A stretch of 64,000 bases of DNA, taken from Cristatella mucedo (Eukaryota > Bryozoa > Phylactolaemata > Cristatellidae). The first letter of the stretch is position 1. Each line of letters starts with the position of its first letter. The position numbers were made by a program, and so were the translations under genes. The stretch is taken from assembly GCA_009760855.2 (NCBI GenBank), contig WPIO01000198.1, positions 259,501 through 323,500 of the forward strand. The letters run 5' to 3'. The notes below the pieces were generated by a model. That model was given only the letters and a program-made list of their open reading frames with translations. It was not told where the DNA came from and made no database searches. Positions 33,075-43,896 of this stretch are shown here, piece after piece.

Positions 33075-35232
33075 CTGTCTAGAATCACACAGCCCGCGGA
33101 AAAGTCTACGGAGCTGCGGGCTGATGCTGCAATCACAAGCTTGGACGTCGACGAACCTGTGACGCCAGAGACTGCTTTTGAGCTGCTTTTTTGCGTTCTG
33201 GCTTTCGTTGGTCGAGTGAGTCAGTGCATTCCGCGGCCCTGCTATGATTCAGTGTTACGACCGCCCCCATATTCAATTTCGCGGATTGAACGTCCCATTC
33301 TTTACCACAGCTAACTGCTGCATGCGACATGTCGAACTGGCAGTTTCACGCGAACATCAAACTTTCCCTTTGCTGACGTTGATTCTTATGCTGTCTTTGT
33401 GGTCATAATTTCTGCTGCATGTGTTATATATCAAGTTTGGCTGAGGTTACTTTTTAAATGAGCTTTTGCTTTAATGCCACCCCCAGAGATAGCGAATAGG
33501 CTTTGTTATTATTAGGGCATGTGCCTGACCTCCCTGGGGCCGACGCTACTGGATCTCAGACAACTGACTGGAGTACCGGTCGAAGACTCAGCCATCATCT
33601 TCGCGTCACAGTCAGCAGGCCTTTTAGTGGGATCGCTGGTAGCCAAGCACATATTTGATAGGATCAAAAATGTGTTGGCCGTGATGTTACTTGCACAGGC
33701 AGTCTGCACGGCCGTCATACCTGTCTCACCACTTTTTGCGGTCATGTGCGTTGCATTGGCCTGTCAGGGCTTCTTCGTGGGCGCGACCGGAGTAGGTGAG
33801 TTCGGCTTTTCGTGAGTGTCGCTGCGTAGGCTAACGGCCGTCGAGGCCTTCCCGCCAGCAGCTATGGAGGTGGTAGTTTGGAGCTTGAATCTGCTGTGCC
33901 CAAGGTAATAAGTGAAGCTTATGTCCTACGTGAGCCTCGCCGAATTTTCTGAAGTCGTATTTCGCTTGATCGCTTTCAGGGGTGATAACGATTTGCCTCA
34001 AGCTCGGCGGGCAAAAGCGAAAAGGCATGTGCCTGCAAGCCGTCTACCTGGGGTCATCGATTGGATGTATGGTGGAGCCGTTTATGGCCAAGCCTTTCCT
34101 GTCGCTGGAAGCCAGACGCCGAGGCTCGAGTACGTTAACCGATCTACTTCTAGCGACGGTGGCCCCAAGTGGTGACCAAATATCCGGAATTCCCAGTCAA
34201 TATGAAAATGGCATCTCGATGCAAATTCAAAACGAATCCGATGCCGCTAGAGTAGGCTCGCTGCTGTCGGCTTCAGTTATCGAGCAGCAGCCATCCAAAA
34301 GAGCGTTGCTAGCCTTCGCAGCAGGTGCGCCAGCGACTGGACCATATGTCAATTTGACAGATCAGCTCAATGAAAGTGTAGCCGGACTTAGTTACACCGC
34401 AACAAACGTTGTATACGACTATGTGCTCATGGCCGCCATATTGGCTATCCCATCGATTGGGTTTTTTGTTCTCTACTCGTTGAGGAGCCGCTCCGGCCGC
34501 TCCTCAGGCATAGCCGCCGCGATTGATGTCTCCGCGTCAGCGAAAATCAGCGGCAATCCGTGTTGCAGCTGCGTAAGTGTGCGGTCACTACGAGCGCTTT
34601 GCGGCTCGTCTGTACCTGTTGCATTTTTTCTCGCTCTGCTCTTTGTGCAGAGCCTCGCGTTCTTCGGCATGCAGGACGGATACTCCAACTTGCTTACCAC
34701 GTTCGTGGTGCACAGCGATTTGCGGCTGACCAAAGCAAAAGGCGCTTACCTAACTTCCACTTTCTGGGCGGCAGTGTGTGGCAGCCGCTTTTTCGCCATT
34801 TGGCTAGAGCGATTCGTGTCGACGCACAAGATGCTGCTCGGAGACGCACTGACGGCCACGGCAGCTGCCGCCGTTCTGCTTTTCTTTGGACAGAGGAGCG
34901 AATACGTGCTGTGGGTGTTCACGGCCGTTCTCGGCATCACCTTCGCCACTATGAACGCCGCCACTGTCTCGTGGGCGGTGGAGCGAGTCGACGGTAATGC
35001 GTACGTGCCGACCATCGTCATGGTGGGACAATGCATAGGTCTGTCGATCTTGCCGACGGTCATTGCGGCCACCTTTCGAGTCGCGGGCGAAATGTCTCTC
35101 ATGAGAGCACTCATGGTTATAACCGTAGTTCAGCTGCTCTGCCTCGTAGCAGCGGAACTCATTGTGAAGCACTCCGGCGTTCGTGGCAAGCTGTACGGAA
35201 AGCAGCCAACAGAGGTCGGCTCGCCATCGTAA
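33075..35232 (+). CDS. MFSD4/NaGLT1-like major facilitator transporter, three exons
   Basis: Exons are 33075-33215, 33516-33795 and 33980-35232, joined by GT-AG introns in phases 0 and 1 (acceptors TTCTTATTTGCAG, TTATTATTAG, GCTTTCAG; donors GTGAGT and GTGAG). The second exon opens with GMCLTSLGPTLLDL and LLVGSLVAKHIFDR, the signature of TM1-TM2 and the A-loop in vertebrate MFSD4A/B sodium-dependent glucose transporter-like proteins. The third gives VITICL and VEPFMAKPFLS, then a long loop and about seven hydrophobic segments ending near VITVVQLLCLVAAELIV and a stop at 35230. The family moves sugars or related solutes across the plasma membrane. The frame is fully open; the 5' exon is missing. 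ATTAAA lies 16 bp after the stop. This is the only convincing host gene in the window. Confidence 0.88.
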
Positions 35233-36119
35233 GTCGCAACGGCTGAGATTAAATGCCTGTGAGAGAGAAGCGATACTCGAGTTTGGCGAGCAGGAAGAGT
35301 GACTTAATGCTATCGATTAGCAATAGGCGATTAGAGAGAAACGGTGCTTTTAGTATCGTTCCAACCAACTGACTATGCACGAAAGCATCGATTGTCTTCA
35401 AAGGTTTTATCAGAGCATGCGGGTAGCAGACAATAATTTCTTTGCACGCGGTAGCTCAGTCAGGCAGCTTGCACTTATTTTTCCACTTATTTCGCTCTGT
35501 GGCTTCGAACTCAGAGCTCTTTCAATTCTTGCGTGTTTTCTTAATCTTCGAACTGCCAAATATGATTACGCTTATACATTGTACTAACATATCTTTATCG
35601 TGCAGTAAGATAACTCAATTTCTTTCTAGTTATTTCAAGTATGCTGGCATTAAACAGTTTCAGTTGAGTAGCATCCAAAACCCAGAAAGCTGAAGCAATC
35701 GTACGACAAGGTAGTCTAAACATCGTAAATTGAAAACAATGTTGGGATGTAAGTCGAATTTCTTCGCTCTGGCTGCCGCCACGTGGGCTGGTAGGCACTG
35801 AACCACTAACTTCAAGCTTGTTTGCCTTTAATCGACGCTGAAAGCTGACAGCCAGTATGCCCACTTAAGCATCGCTCAAACCTGTACACCTGTATGGCCG
35901 ACATTGATGAAAGACAAGCACACTAAGTGTTTGGCTTTGTGGAGAGTATTCCTTCAGCCGTAAAGTCCAATGCCACTATGTGTACTAAAATGAAGCATTT
36001 GGCACCAGCGGTCATTGCAGGCAACGAAGGAAGGTGAGAAAGGAGGGAGGTGAGAATGGAGGGAGGTTAGACAGGAGGAAGTGCAGAAAGGTATTGATGA
36101 GCATCGCAGAAAAGTCGAG
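35233..36119. other. 3' flank of the transporter, nothing recognised
   Basis: Contains the presumed 3' UTR. No repeat family or other gene is visible. Short frames on both strands look accidental. Confidence 0.35.
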
Positions 36120-36258
36120 TCGTCGGCGCAATGTCCTACGTGATGTCCTACTCACGAGAGCGATACTGGTTGTGACCGTAGTTAACCTGCTCAATCTCGT
36201 AGGAGCGGAGATTATTCACGGAGATTCAAAGGCAAAGAATAAAGGTAGAGAGTCCTGA
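36120..36258 (+). pseudogene. Partial copy of the transporter's C-terminal exon
   Basis: The frame LLTRAILVVTVVNLLNLVGA then EIIHGDSKAK matches the end of the full gene (MRALMVITVVQLLCLVAA then ELIVKHSG). It is only about 45 codons and ends at TGA 36256-36258. It is followed by no further similarity that I can see. It represents a local partial duplication. Confidence 0.7.
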
Positions 36259-37014
36259 CAACGGAAATCTTTGTCATATAGATGCACTTTTTTGAGACGC
36301 ATTTACTAATTTATGGGCTTGTTTAAAGAGCTAGATAACGAAAGAAGAAGCCATTCGGCTAGATCATATAATGAGGAAATACAGTTTTTGTCATCAGGCT
36401 TATCGAAAATAATTATGAACATATACTTATATCGTTAGGTTCACCCACTGCACAGAAACGCCAGCCGATGACCAGCATCAGTTTATTCTACTACCCGGGC
36501 ACGGAGCAGAGGCATGTACGACTCCCTGTACGATACCCCTTTCTCCCACTCGAGTCCTACGCATATGCGCATTGGCCGACCCCGATGATTAGACAGATAC
36601 CCCAGATGTGCACCGGCCAACCCCGGTGGTGAAATCAACTTCAGTTCACCAGCGGTTAGAACAATACCGGCCTGTGTCCACACCACATAAGAGGCGGACC
36701 ACAGCTGTGCACCGGCCCGTCCAGATGATGCTCCAAACAGCTGTTCACAGCCGGTTAGCGGCAGGAATAATATCGGTCTTAAATCATCAGACTACAATTT
36801 ACTTAGTTATATTGTTAATTATAAAATCCAATACAATAGCGGACATGACCAGTAAAACTACGATTGAAGGGAAACTCATGAGAGAGCAGGCACTTGACTA
36901 ATTACTGGCGATGAAATAATGTGTGATTTTTGGCCCGGTCAACATATAACCCGTGAGCCAGTATCTTCCTTCAAATGACGATCTGTCGATAGGAGAGTCA
37001 CAGCTGCATGGTGG
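36259..37014. other. Intergenic DNA, nothing recognised
   Basis: A short GTGCACCGGCC word occurs twice (36607 and 36705 regions). No gene or known element. Confidence 0.35.
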
Positions 37015-37610
37015 ATCTGGTCGGCTAGCTCTATCGTGAGAGCCAGGGATGTAAACTAACTTTGTGGTAGTTCTCGGCCCGACGTCAGACTATCATGCTT
37101 GTGACAGTGCTTGTGAGCTCGCCATTCTCAGGTTTTGTTAAGGTTCTACCTCTGCTTCGTCGTCTGACTTCAGTCCGAGAAAATGATACATATCGTGACG
37201 ATAATTGCTCAATCGAGAAAGACATTCTACTTTCTACGTTATTCCAACCTGACTGCAGGTAATTACGTAACAAATATAGCTGATTCAACAGCTTTATCTG
37301 TATAGCGACAGAACAGCCTTTACTGCTATCACCACCGCTTGCGGCAGCGACAAAGGATAGCTTACCGTAGGATTCGAACCCACGATCTCAGGACCAATAT
37401 CTTTAAAAGCAACCACCTTACCTAGTGTGCCACCACGGCTCACAGGCATAGAGTACCAGCTGACATTTCCCCCAAAAATATTTCACGTCGCGTTCACAGC
37501 CCGTTGATAGGGTAACCTAATTTTTCACAGACTCTTTAACTGCTATTTGGCTTGGTGCGGCCGGTGTAGACTCTTATAGCAATCTCTAGTAGGCCTTTTG
37601 GAAGGTAAAA
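37015..37610. repeat. 590 bp repeat R1, copy 2
   Basis: Similar throughout to 31490-32080, with the same SINE A at the same internal place, so the SINE was present before the copies separated. Small indels and substitutions give moderate divergence. Confidence 0.8.
37279..37441 (-). mobile_element. SINE A, copy 2
   Basis: Minus-strand tRNA-like head with box B GGTTCGAATCC at 37370-37380 and body ending in GCTGTTGAATCAGC. It lies in repeat R1 copy 2. Confidence 0.85.
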
Positions 37611-38237
37611 TACGGAAATGTGTTGCTGCTGCATTCCACTATTCTTGATTGACCAATGTAATAAGAACGAGAGCGTCGCTCCAAGAAAAAAGTTTGTGCA
37701 GTTAAAAAATAGAAATGCTTGTCACTTCTTAGATTATACTGGTTGTGAGAGACATGCATGTTCTCGCCATGCCCTTTGATTGCGATCACTAATCTATAAA
37801 GTGAAGCGTGCACGGGCGTTTACAAGAAATTTAGAGAGAAAGACTGTAGTATCTCTCTTCAATTGACGATCTGCCGATCGGTGAGTCATAGCAGCATGGC
37901 GATCAGCTCGGCACTAAGTGAGCCATTTAGCTGCTCGTTCGGCAGCAGCCCTCGGTGTGCGTCCACACCTGGTGATAGCCAGCACTTCGGATTCTGTGGC
38001 ATGCGAGCTGAATTTGTACATATCAGCCTTTCTTTACAGCGTGCAAATTTATCTTCGACGTCTTCTGAACTGACAAGTGTCCTGGCCGTCATGGTGGGAG
38101 GTACGCCTGATAGCGAAGCTGGCGGTCTTGCAGGCCGTCACAGCTAGCAGTTGTCAGGCTGCAACTAACGGCCGCAGGCTTTACTTATGTACACGGCATC
38201 CAATTTAAAAAGCTGAAACTGCTTTCTAAAAATATAC
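37611..38237. other. Intergenic DNA, nothing recognised
   Basis: The longest open frame, 37863-38147 (+), has no family resemblance. Confidence 0.3.
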
Positions 38238-38398
38238 TAGCTGATTTAACAGCTTTTTGTATAGCGACAGAAGAGCCTTTACGGCTGTCATCACTGCTTG
38301 CAGCGGCGATAAAAGATCGCCCACCGCAGGTTTCGAACCCACGACCTCGGTTACCGAGGTTGTGAAAAGCAACCTCCATAACTAGTGTGCCATCGAGG
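38238..38398 (-). mobile_element. SINE A, copy 3
   Basis: Minus strand: tRNA-like head with box B GGTTCGAAACC near 38330-38341, body with GCCGTAAAGGCTCTTCTGTC and end AAAGCTGTTAAATCAGC. It lies outside repeat R1, showing that the SINE is an independent family. Confidence 0.85.
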
Positions 38399-38782
38399 TA
38401 TCGTGCCGTCGCTGTCTCCCTCGTTTACGTTAACTACGTCAAGAAGTCAAAGGTAATCTTTGTTGAAGACTTTCTGCATCTTGGCGCCACAACACAGCCA
38501 CTCACGGGTGTCGTTCGTTTTTCTGACTGATCAATCGGTGCCGTCTTCGCGTGAGCGTGGTGGGTCGCAATCGCCGACGCCGCGGCCGCTGCCGTAGAGG
38601 AGGAGGCTGAGGCTGAGGAGGAGGCACTAGAGCGAGGCTCGTCCGGGGGAGGTTTGGGTGGGGGCGGTGCTCGCTCGGCTCATGCCCTGCACCGAAGCCA
38701 CGGCATGCTCGCCAAGAGTGCTCGATACAATTGCTCCAAGTACTGCATCCAGGAGTTATTTTGCAAAATAAGACAAGCCGCT

Positions 38783-38878
38783 ATAATAATAATAATAATA
38801 ATAGTAATAATGCACTTGATAAAGCGCCCTTATAGAACTCAATCTCTTTTTAGGCGCTTTACATTTGCTGCAAAGCTA
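38783..38878 (-). mobile_element. LINE family A tail fragment
   Basis: (AAT)n, GCACTTGATAAAGCGCCC, then AACTCAATCTC and GGCGCTTTACATTTGCTGC: the family A 3' end in reverse. It is truncated to under 100 bp and sits directly next to another family A copy. Confidence 0.85.
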
Positions 38879-38895
38879 ATATAATAATACTAAAA

Positions 38896-40385
38896 CTAAT
38901 AATAATAATAATAATAATGCATTTGTACAGCACCCTCGGATAACTTAATCTCTTTCTAGGCACTTTACAGATGCTGTATAGAAAGCATTATCATAATGCT
39001 TGGTAGTAGCATGTTTGATGGAAACAAGCAGCGGGCAGTAGTAGTGCAAGCAAGTACAGGCACACGAAGGATGATTCACAAAGACCAACCAAATGCTGCA
39101 ATAAACAGGTTTTAAGTTTCTAATAACTTTAACCATTAGCACTTTAAGCTTCTTTTTTATTGTCGTCATGTCAAGGGACGCTGTACTATGAGTCGCAAGT
39201 GAGTTCCAGGCTATGGGAGCATAGGAAATAAAGTCATGGTTTCCCAAGGTTTTTAGGTTCGTACGAGTGATGGCTAATGATTCAAGTCAGAACAGCGGGT
39301 TGTACGATTCTTCGCCTGGTGCTGGAATAGTTCTGATATGTAGGCTGGAGCGAGAGAATAAAGGGACCTAAAAGTAAGTGACAGAACCTTGAAGTCGATG
39401 CACTGCTTGATTGGGAGCCAGTGCAGATCGGCGAGAAACTCACGGCACATGAGCCTACCTGCAGAGCTTTGCACCAGCTGTAAGTGATTGCACAATCAAG
39501 GACAACAGCAAACAGTGAGTTACAGAAGTCAAGACTGGGAGTCACACATGTATGGACCAATTTAGATGTGGTATCCCTATCCAAACAATTCCGACTTTTA
39601 GCAATGTTATGTAGCTGAAAGTAGGCGGACTTGACTGTGGAGCTGATGTGGTCATCTAATGAAAGGTCTCTTTGGAACAGGACGCCTAGACTTTGTGCAG
39701 ATTCAACAGAACATATGTTAGCAGAGCAGATTTTGAGCATTAACCTTTCCAATTTCTGAATCCAACTTGATTTGCCCATAGCTAGTAAGTCGGTTCTATC
39801 GTCATTCAATTTAAGAAAGTTTGCTGCCATCCATGTGTGGATAATAGTAATATAATAATAATGCACTTGATAAAGCCCCCTCAGAGAACTCAATCTCTTT
39901 CCAGGTGGATGTTATCAACACCTGCAGCAAGGGGGTTGAGAGAATTCGAGGTACTCGAAGGCTGGGAGGGATCAAAGCAAAGGTACAACTGAGTGTCATC
40001 TGCATCGAAGTGAAAGCCTAGATTGTGCCTAGCAACCACATCGGCAAGAGGGGAGTATAAGCCATGAAAAGAACTGGACCAAGCCCTGAGGTACCCCATA
40101 ATCCAGTGGTTCCTCGGATGGTCTTTTTCGATTCACACCAATACTTCCACTGAGATGGGGCATGATTTGTTGCAGTGCAGTGCCAGTGATGCCCATGCGA
40201 AATGAGAGGCGCTCAAGAAAGACTTGGTGATCGATAGTACCAAACGCTGCTGAAAGATCGAGCATAACAAGCAGAGATACTCTACCTAAGTCTGCATTCC
40301 TAAGTAGGTCGTTATACATCCGAAGCAATATTGACTAGGTAAGAGTGATTAGCTCTAAAATCAGACTGGAACTTACTAACAAGGT
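38896..40385 (-). mobile_element. LINE family A-like copy, minus strand, with a nested tail
   Basis: From the (AAT)n tail at 38900-38925 upward, the minus strand holds the C-terminal region (NHDFISYAPIAWNSL, then the FLADLHWLPIKQCIDFKVLS block near 39380-39430). Further up are [20 protein letters not shown] near 39780-39840 and RT blocks DLSAAFGTIDHQ and YGVPQGL near 40080-40260. Sequence differs more from other family A copies, so it is an older member or subfamily. It has many stops. A 62 bp LINE tail insertion interrupts it at 39843-39904. Confidence 0.85.
39843..39904 (-). mobile_element. 62 bp LINE tail insertion with target duplication
   Basis: Only the last 62 bp of a family A element are present, inside an older LINE copy. 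The direct repeat GTGGAT flanks it at 39837-39842 and 39905-39910. Other LINE copies lack the insert at the same codon, which confirms both borders. Confidence 0.9.
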
Positions 40386-41134
40386 TTATCGCTTCAAAAT
40401 ACAATAAATTTAAATATGTATGAGTTCAGCCATATTTGGAAAATATTGGCAAATGCCAGACAACAGATATCATGCAGACCAAAATAATAGGCTATGCATA
40501 ACAATACCAACCAATTTATTGGAACTACTAGGGAAGTATGTGCTGGAAAGTCGGTACACCCGGGCCTATTATAAGCCAATTTGGCATCGCTGCGTCCTCG
40601 AAAGCTTAACGTTAGACCGAGCTGGACACCGTGACGCCAACGATAAAGCACAGCGACCCGCGCCATTTCAACTGCAGACAAAAGCATTGATAGTCGCCAA
40701 GGCTCTTCTCTTTAGCCGCCATGTATTGTCTTCTATACAGCATCTTAAAGTGCCTAGAAGGAGATTCTATTCTCTGAGGGTGCTATACAAATGTATTCCA
40801 GTAATTACTTAAATGAGGCTCTTGGCTTAGCCTTAATTTTGCCATTGCTGTGTGTAGTCACAGGAGCAGAGAAGATTAGTGTGATTGAAGCTAGAACACT
40901 ACGTCTTAGGTAAGTATCGATGGAACTTGCACATTATCTCCATTTGAAAAAACTCTTTTTCTGGTGGCCGCATGACTTCCGGCACCCTATGGCAGCCCAT
41001 ACTTAGCCCGGCAATGCAAGCACGGCGCCACTACTGCAAGACGCTGTCTGCAGCTCAGTGTCTGCAGCACATTCACTCATCTGACGATTGCTGGACAGGG
41101 TTGCATTTGATCGCCCCATTTTTTCTCTTTATTC
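40386..41134. other. Intergenic DNA between two LINE copies
   Basis: Holds one short LINE/SINE-type tail (40742-40796) and no supported gene. Confidence 0.4.
40742..40796 (+). mobile_element. Tail fragment of SINE B or LINE A type
   Basis: AAAGTGCCTAGAAGGAGATT then CTCTGAGGGTGCTATACAAA matches the shared tail. The GCTATACAAATG ending is that of SINE B rather than the GCTTTATCAAGTG of LINE A. No tRNA head is seen. Confidence 0.7.
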
Positions 41135-41860
41135 CTTTCAAAAAAGTTGTAGTCAGGCCACTTCTCAAGAAAGCTACACTAGACCAAGAGAACTTAAGCA
41201 ACTACCGCCCAGTTTACCTTTCTTCCATTCCTATCAAAGACACTCGAACGGGTCGTGGCAGACCAGCTGAACTCGTATATCGAAACCTCACACCTTGTTA
41301 GTAAGTTCCAGTCTGGCTTTAGAGCTAATCACTCCACAGAGTCAGCATTGGTTAGGGTATACAACGACCTACTTAGGAATGCAGACATGGGTAGAGTGTC
41401 ACTGCTTGTTTTGCTCGATCTTTCGGCAGCTTTTGATACCATCGATCTAAAAGTTCTTCTAGAGCACCTCTCATCTCGCCTGGGCATCACAGGCACTGCT
41501 CTACAGTGGTTCAGGTCCTATCTCAGTGGGAGACTCCAGAGTATTGACGTGAATGGACAAAGATCATCCGAAGTACCTCCGAAATATGGAGTACCTCAGG
41601 GCTCAGTGCTAGGTCCGGTTCTTTTCACGTTTTATACTCTCCCTCTTGCTGATGTGATTGCCAAGCACAATCTAGGCTTTCACTTCTATGCGGATGACAC
41701 TCAGTTGTACCTTTGCTGTGATCCCTTCCAGCCTTCGAGCACCTCAAATTCTTTCAACTCACTAGCTGCATGCATTGATGACATCCGCACATGGATGGTG
41801 GCAAATTTTCTAAAACTACACGATGATAAAACTAACTTACTAGTTCTGGGCAAACCCAGT

Positions 41861-42296
41861 TGTGACAGCCCTCCGCACGACCTGTCGTCGGGCTGGGTAG
41901 CGCGACCGAGCAACAAGTCTGCTGGCTCCAACGCCAAAACCTTTATTCCAGGCAATGCCAGTCAAGCCCAGTCTACACACACTAGACGGCTGCCGGCGTC
42001 GAGGGCTCTCTCCCTCCTCTCCCGTTGTACTCCTCCGGCAACCCTTATATTCCATGCATGCGTTGTTTTTCGCACTGTCGGGCCATTGTTCGTTCCGAAC
42101 CTGCCCGACAGCTGGCGGCAGTTTGTGGTAGATTGATGTACCCACAGATGCCGCCAATGCATGGCTTTTGTCAGGACTGCCGAGTCATCGTCTGCCCATC
42201 CACCAGTCGTGAGCTTGCGGCTTCGCAGGCAGCCTGAGAGCCCTCGCGAGGTCTCCACCCAGTGCTCGCAGGCTGCAAGCGTCGTGTTCTTCAACA
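41861..42296 (-). repeat. LTR, downstream copy (3' LTR in element orientation)
   Basis: Minus strand TGTTGAAGAACACGACGC to GGGCTGTCACA, thus TG...CA ended. AATAAA near 41941-41946 and an AATATAAGG TATA-like word near 42044-42052 (both minus strand) suggest polyadenylation and promoter signals about 100 bp apart. Confidence 0.93.
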
Positions 42297-42374
42297 TCCC
42301 TCTCCTCCTCGTCCGGCAACAGACCAGTGGTCTGTTGTAGCAAGTAGGAGCCGGCCTCTAGTGCGAAGCAGCTG

Positions 42375-43412
42375 CTACGTCACTGCAATGTCCGATGACC
42401 CAGCAGGTTGATCGGTTACCCACTGACCTTGTGGAACAGACTGAGCCAGCCTCATCACTCTGCTACGACAGGCACTCGGCAGAATCAGCTGGTTTGCTGG
42501 CCGTGGGATGACCCGTGTTGTCCATCTCCTATGTATCCGGTCCCCATCAATCACGAAGCCATGCTTGTCCGGTTCCTGGCTATTTCTAACCAGCCTTTGC
42601 ACCCGGTCTACTGCTTGGTCCGACGCCTGGAGCTTGAATAATTGCTCCTGGCTAAGCCCGACAACAGGCTCTGCTGTCTCTCCTGCCGGTCGGGTCTCCA
42701 ACTCTGTCTGGTGGTTCCGCCTGCATTCCCGTCTCTCCCGGCGGGTAAGTCTCCTCCGTTCGCGCCCGCCATGAAAGATGTCCTCCTCGAATTGGGCCCC
42801 AAATAGCAGCTCGGGGGTCAAGACCTCCTCCACTGAGGCTGGCTCGGCTCCTAACTGGAGTGGCTGGGCCACCTCCTGCTCCCCAAGCTCGGCCTGCTGC
42901 TCATGAAGCTTGGCTTTGCTCGGAAATGCCAGCTCTAGGTATGTCCGAAGACATTGCTCCAACTTCTCTTGTCTCCGCTCCTGCTCCTCTCGTTGCCATC
43001 GCTTCTCGTCCTCCCGTCGCTGCTCCCACTCCTGTCGTTGCCGTCGCTTCTCGTCCTTCTGTCGCTGCTCGTCCTCCCGTCGCTGCTCCTTCTCCTCTCG
43101 TCGCCGTCGCTTCTCGTCCTCCCGTCGCTGCTCCTTCTCCTCTCGTCGCCGTCGCTGCTCGTCCTCCCGTCGCTGCTCCTTCTCCTCTCGTCGCCGTCGC
43201 TTCTCGTCCTCCCGTCGCTGCTCGTCCTCCCGTCGCTGCTCCCGCTCCTGTCGTTCCTCGCGTTCTTGTTGCTCCTTCTTAAAGCTCCACAGAAGAAGTA
43301 TCTCCCAAGGGCTTCTCGGATTCTTTTTCATCATCATCTCCGTGCTTGCCATTCCCTGGTATTTCAGACCAGAGCACGTTGGCATGCACAGCTTTTGCAA
43401 GCTTATACTCAC
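42375..43412 (-). CDS. Gag/pol-remnant protein of the LTR element, Glu/Arg-rich coiled coil, 345 aa
   Basis: This is an undamaged frame. Residues about 45-165 are a strongly charged repeat (units like EEKEQRREDEKRRRR) that would form a long helix or coiled coil. Residues 190-260 are acidic, with a Arg-rich patch (HGGRERRRLTRRERRECRRN). Residues 265-345 resemble the linker ahead of Gypsy integrases (LSQEQLFKLQASDQAVDRVQ, DGDRIHRRWTT, NQLILPSACRSRVMRLAQSV), which normally continues into the zinc finger GHLG..KT. Here the frame passes into unrelated sequence and stops. I read it as a gag-like N-terminus fused by internal deletion to a pol fragment. Function in mobilisation is unknown. Confidence 0.75.
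   Translation of the reverse strand: MSISLQKLCMPTCSGLKYQGMASTEMMMKKNPRSPWEILLLWSFKKEQQEREERQEREQRREDEQRREDEKRRRREEKEQRREDEQRRRREEKEQRREDEKRRRREEKEQRREDEQRQKDEKRRQRQEWEQRREDEKRWQREEQERRQEKLEQCLRTYLELAFPSKAKLHEQQAELGEQEVAQPLQLGAEPASVEEVLTPELLFGAQFEEDIFHGGRERRRLTRRERRECRRNHQTELETRPAGETAEPVVGLSQEQLFKLQASDQAVDRVQRLVRNSQEPDKHGFVIDGDRIHRRWTTRVIPRPANQLILPSACRSRVMRLAQSVPQGQWVTDQPAGSSDIAVT
42990..43270. repeat. Imperfect tandem repeat encoding the Glu/Arg-rich coil
   Basis: Units of about 42-48 bp of the form CGTCCTCCCGTCGCTGCTCC then TTCTCCTCTCGTCGCCGTCG repeat at least five times. Units are multiples of 3 bp, so the minus-strand frame is kept. Confidence 0.85.
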
Positions 43413-43460
43413 TTAGATCCCGGTGGAGAGACCGTCCTAGATCCCACCGCTGCCACCAAA

Positions 43461-43896
43461 TGTGACAGCCCTCCGCACGACCTGTCGTCGGGCTGGGTAG
43501 CGCGACCGAGCAACAAGTCTGCTGGCTCCAACACCAAAACCTTTATTCCACGCAACGCCAGCCAAGCCCAGTCTACACACACTAGACGGCTGCCGGCGTC
43601 GAGGGCTCTCTCCCTCCCCTCCCGTTGTACTCCTCCGGCAACCCTTATATTCCATGCATGCGTTGTTTTTCGCACTGTCGGGCCATTGTTCGTTCCGAAC
43701 CTGCCCGACAGCTGGCGGCAGTTTGTGGTAGATTGATGTACCCACAGATGCCGCCAATGCATGGCTTTTGTCAGGACTGCCGAGTCATCGTCTGCCCATC
43801 CACCAGTCGTGAGCTTGCGGCTTCGCAGGCAGCCTGAGAGCCCTCGCGAGGTCTCCACCCAGTGCTCGCAGGCTGCAAGCGTCGTGTTCTTCCACA
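43461..43896 (-). repeat. LTR, upstream copy (5' LTR in element orientation)
   Basis: Same length as the other LTR, 436 bp, with about six differences by eye, for example AACGCC/AACACC, CCAGGC/CCACGC and TTCAACA/TTCCACA at the end. Confidence 0.93.

Larger units (their letters stand above)
41861..43896 (-). mobile_element. Recent non-autonomous LTR retrotransposon
   Basis: A complete 2036 bp element with two 436 bp LTRs (41861-42296 and 43461-43896) and a 5 bp target duplication, CCAGT, at 41856-41860 and 43897-43901. It reads on the minus strand. Inside the right LTR lies TTTGGTGGCAGCGGTGGGAT (43460 downward), a probable tRNA primer site. Before the left LTR lies GAGGAGGAGAGGGA (42310-42297), a polypurine tract. 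The 1.16 kb interior has one 345-codon frame and no protease, reverse transcriptase, RNase H or complete integrase, so it must rely on a helper. The LTRs differ by about six bases by eye, so it inserted recently. Confidence 0.95.

Noticed and set aside
42910-43736. Plus-strand Ser/Arg- and Leu/Pro-rich frames in the LTR element
   Set aside because: They are antisense to the Glu/Arg coil frame, which fits the element's orientation given by primer site and polypurine tract.
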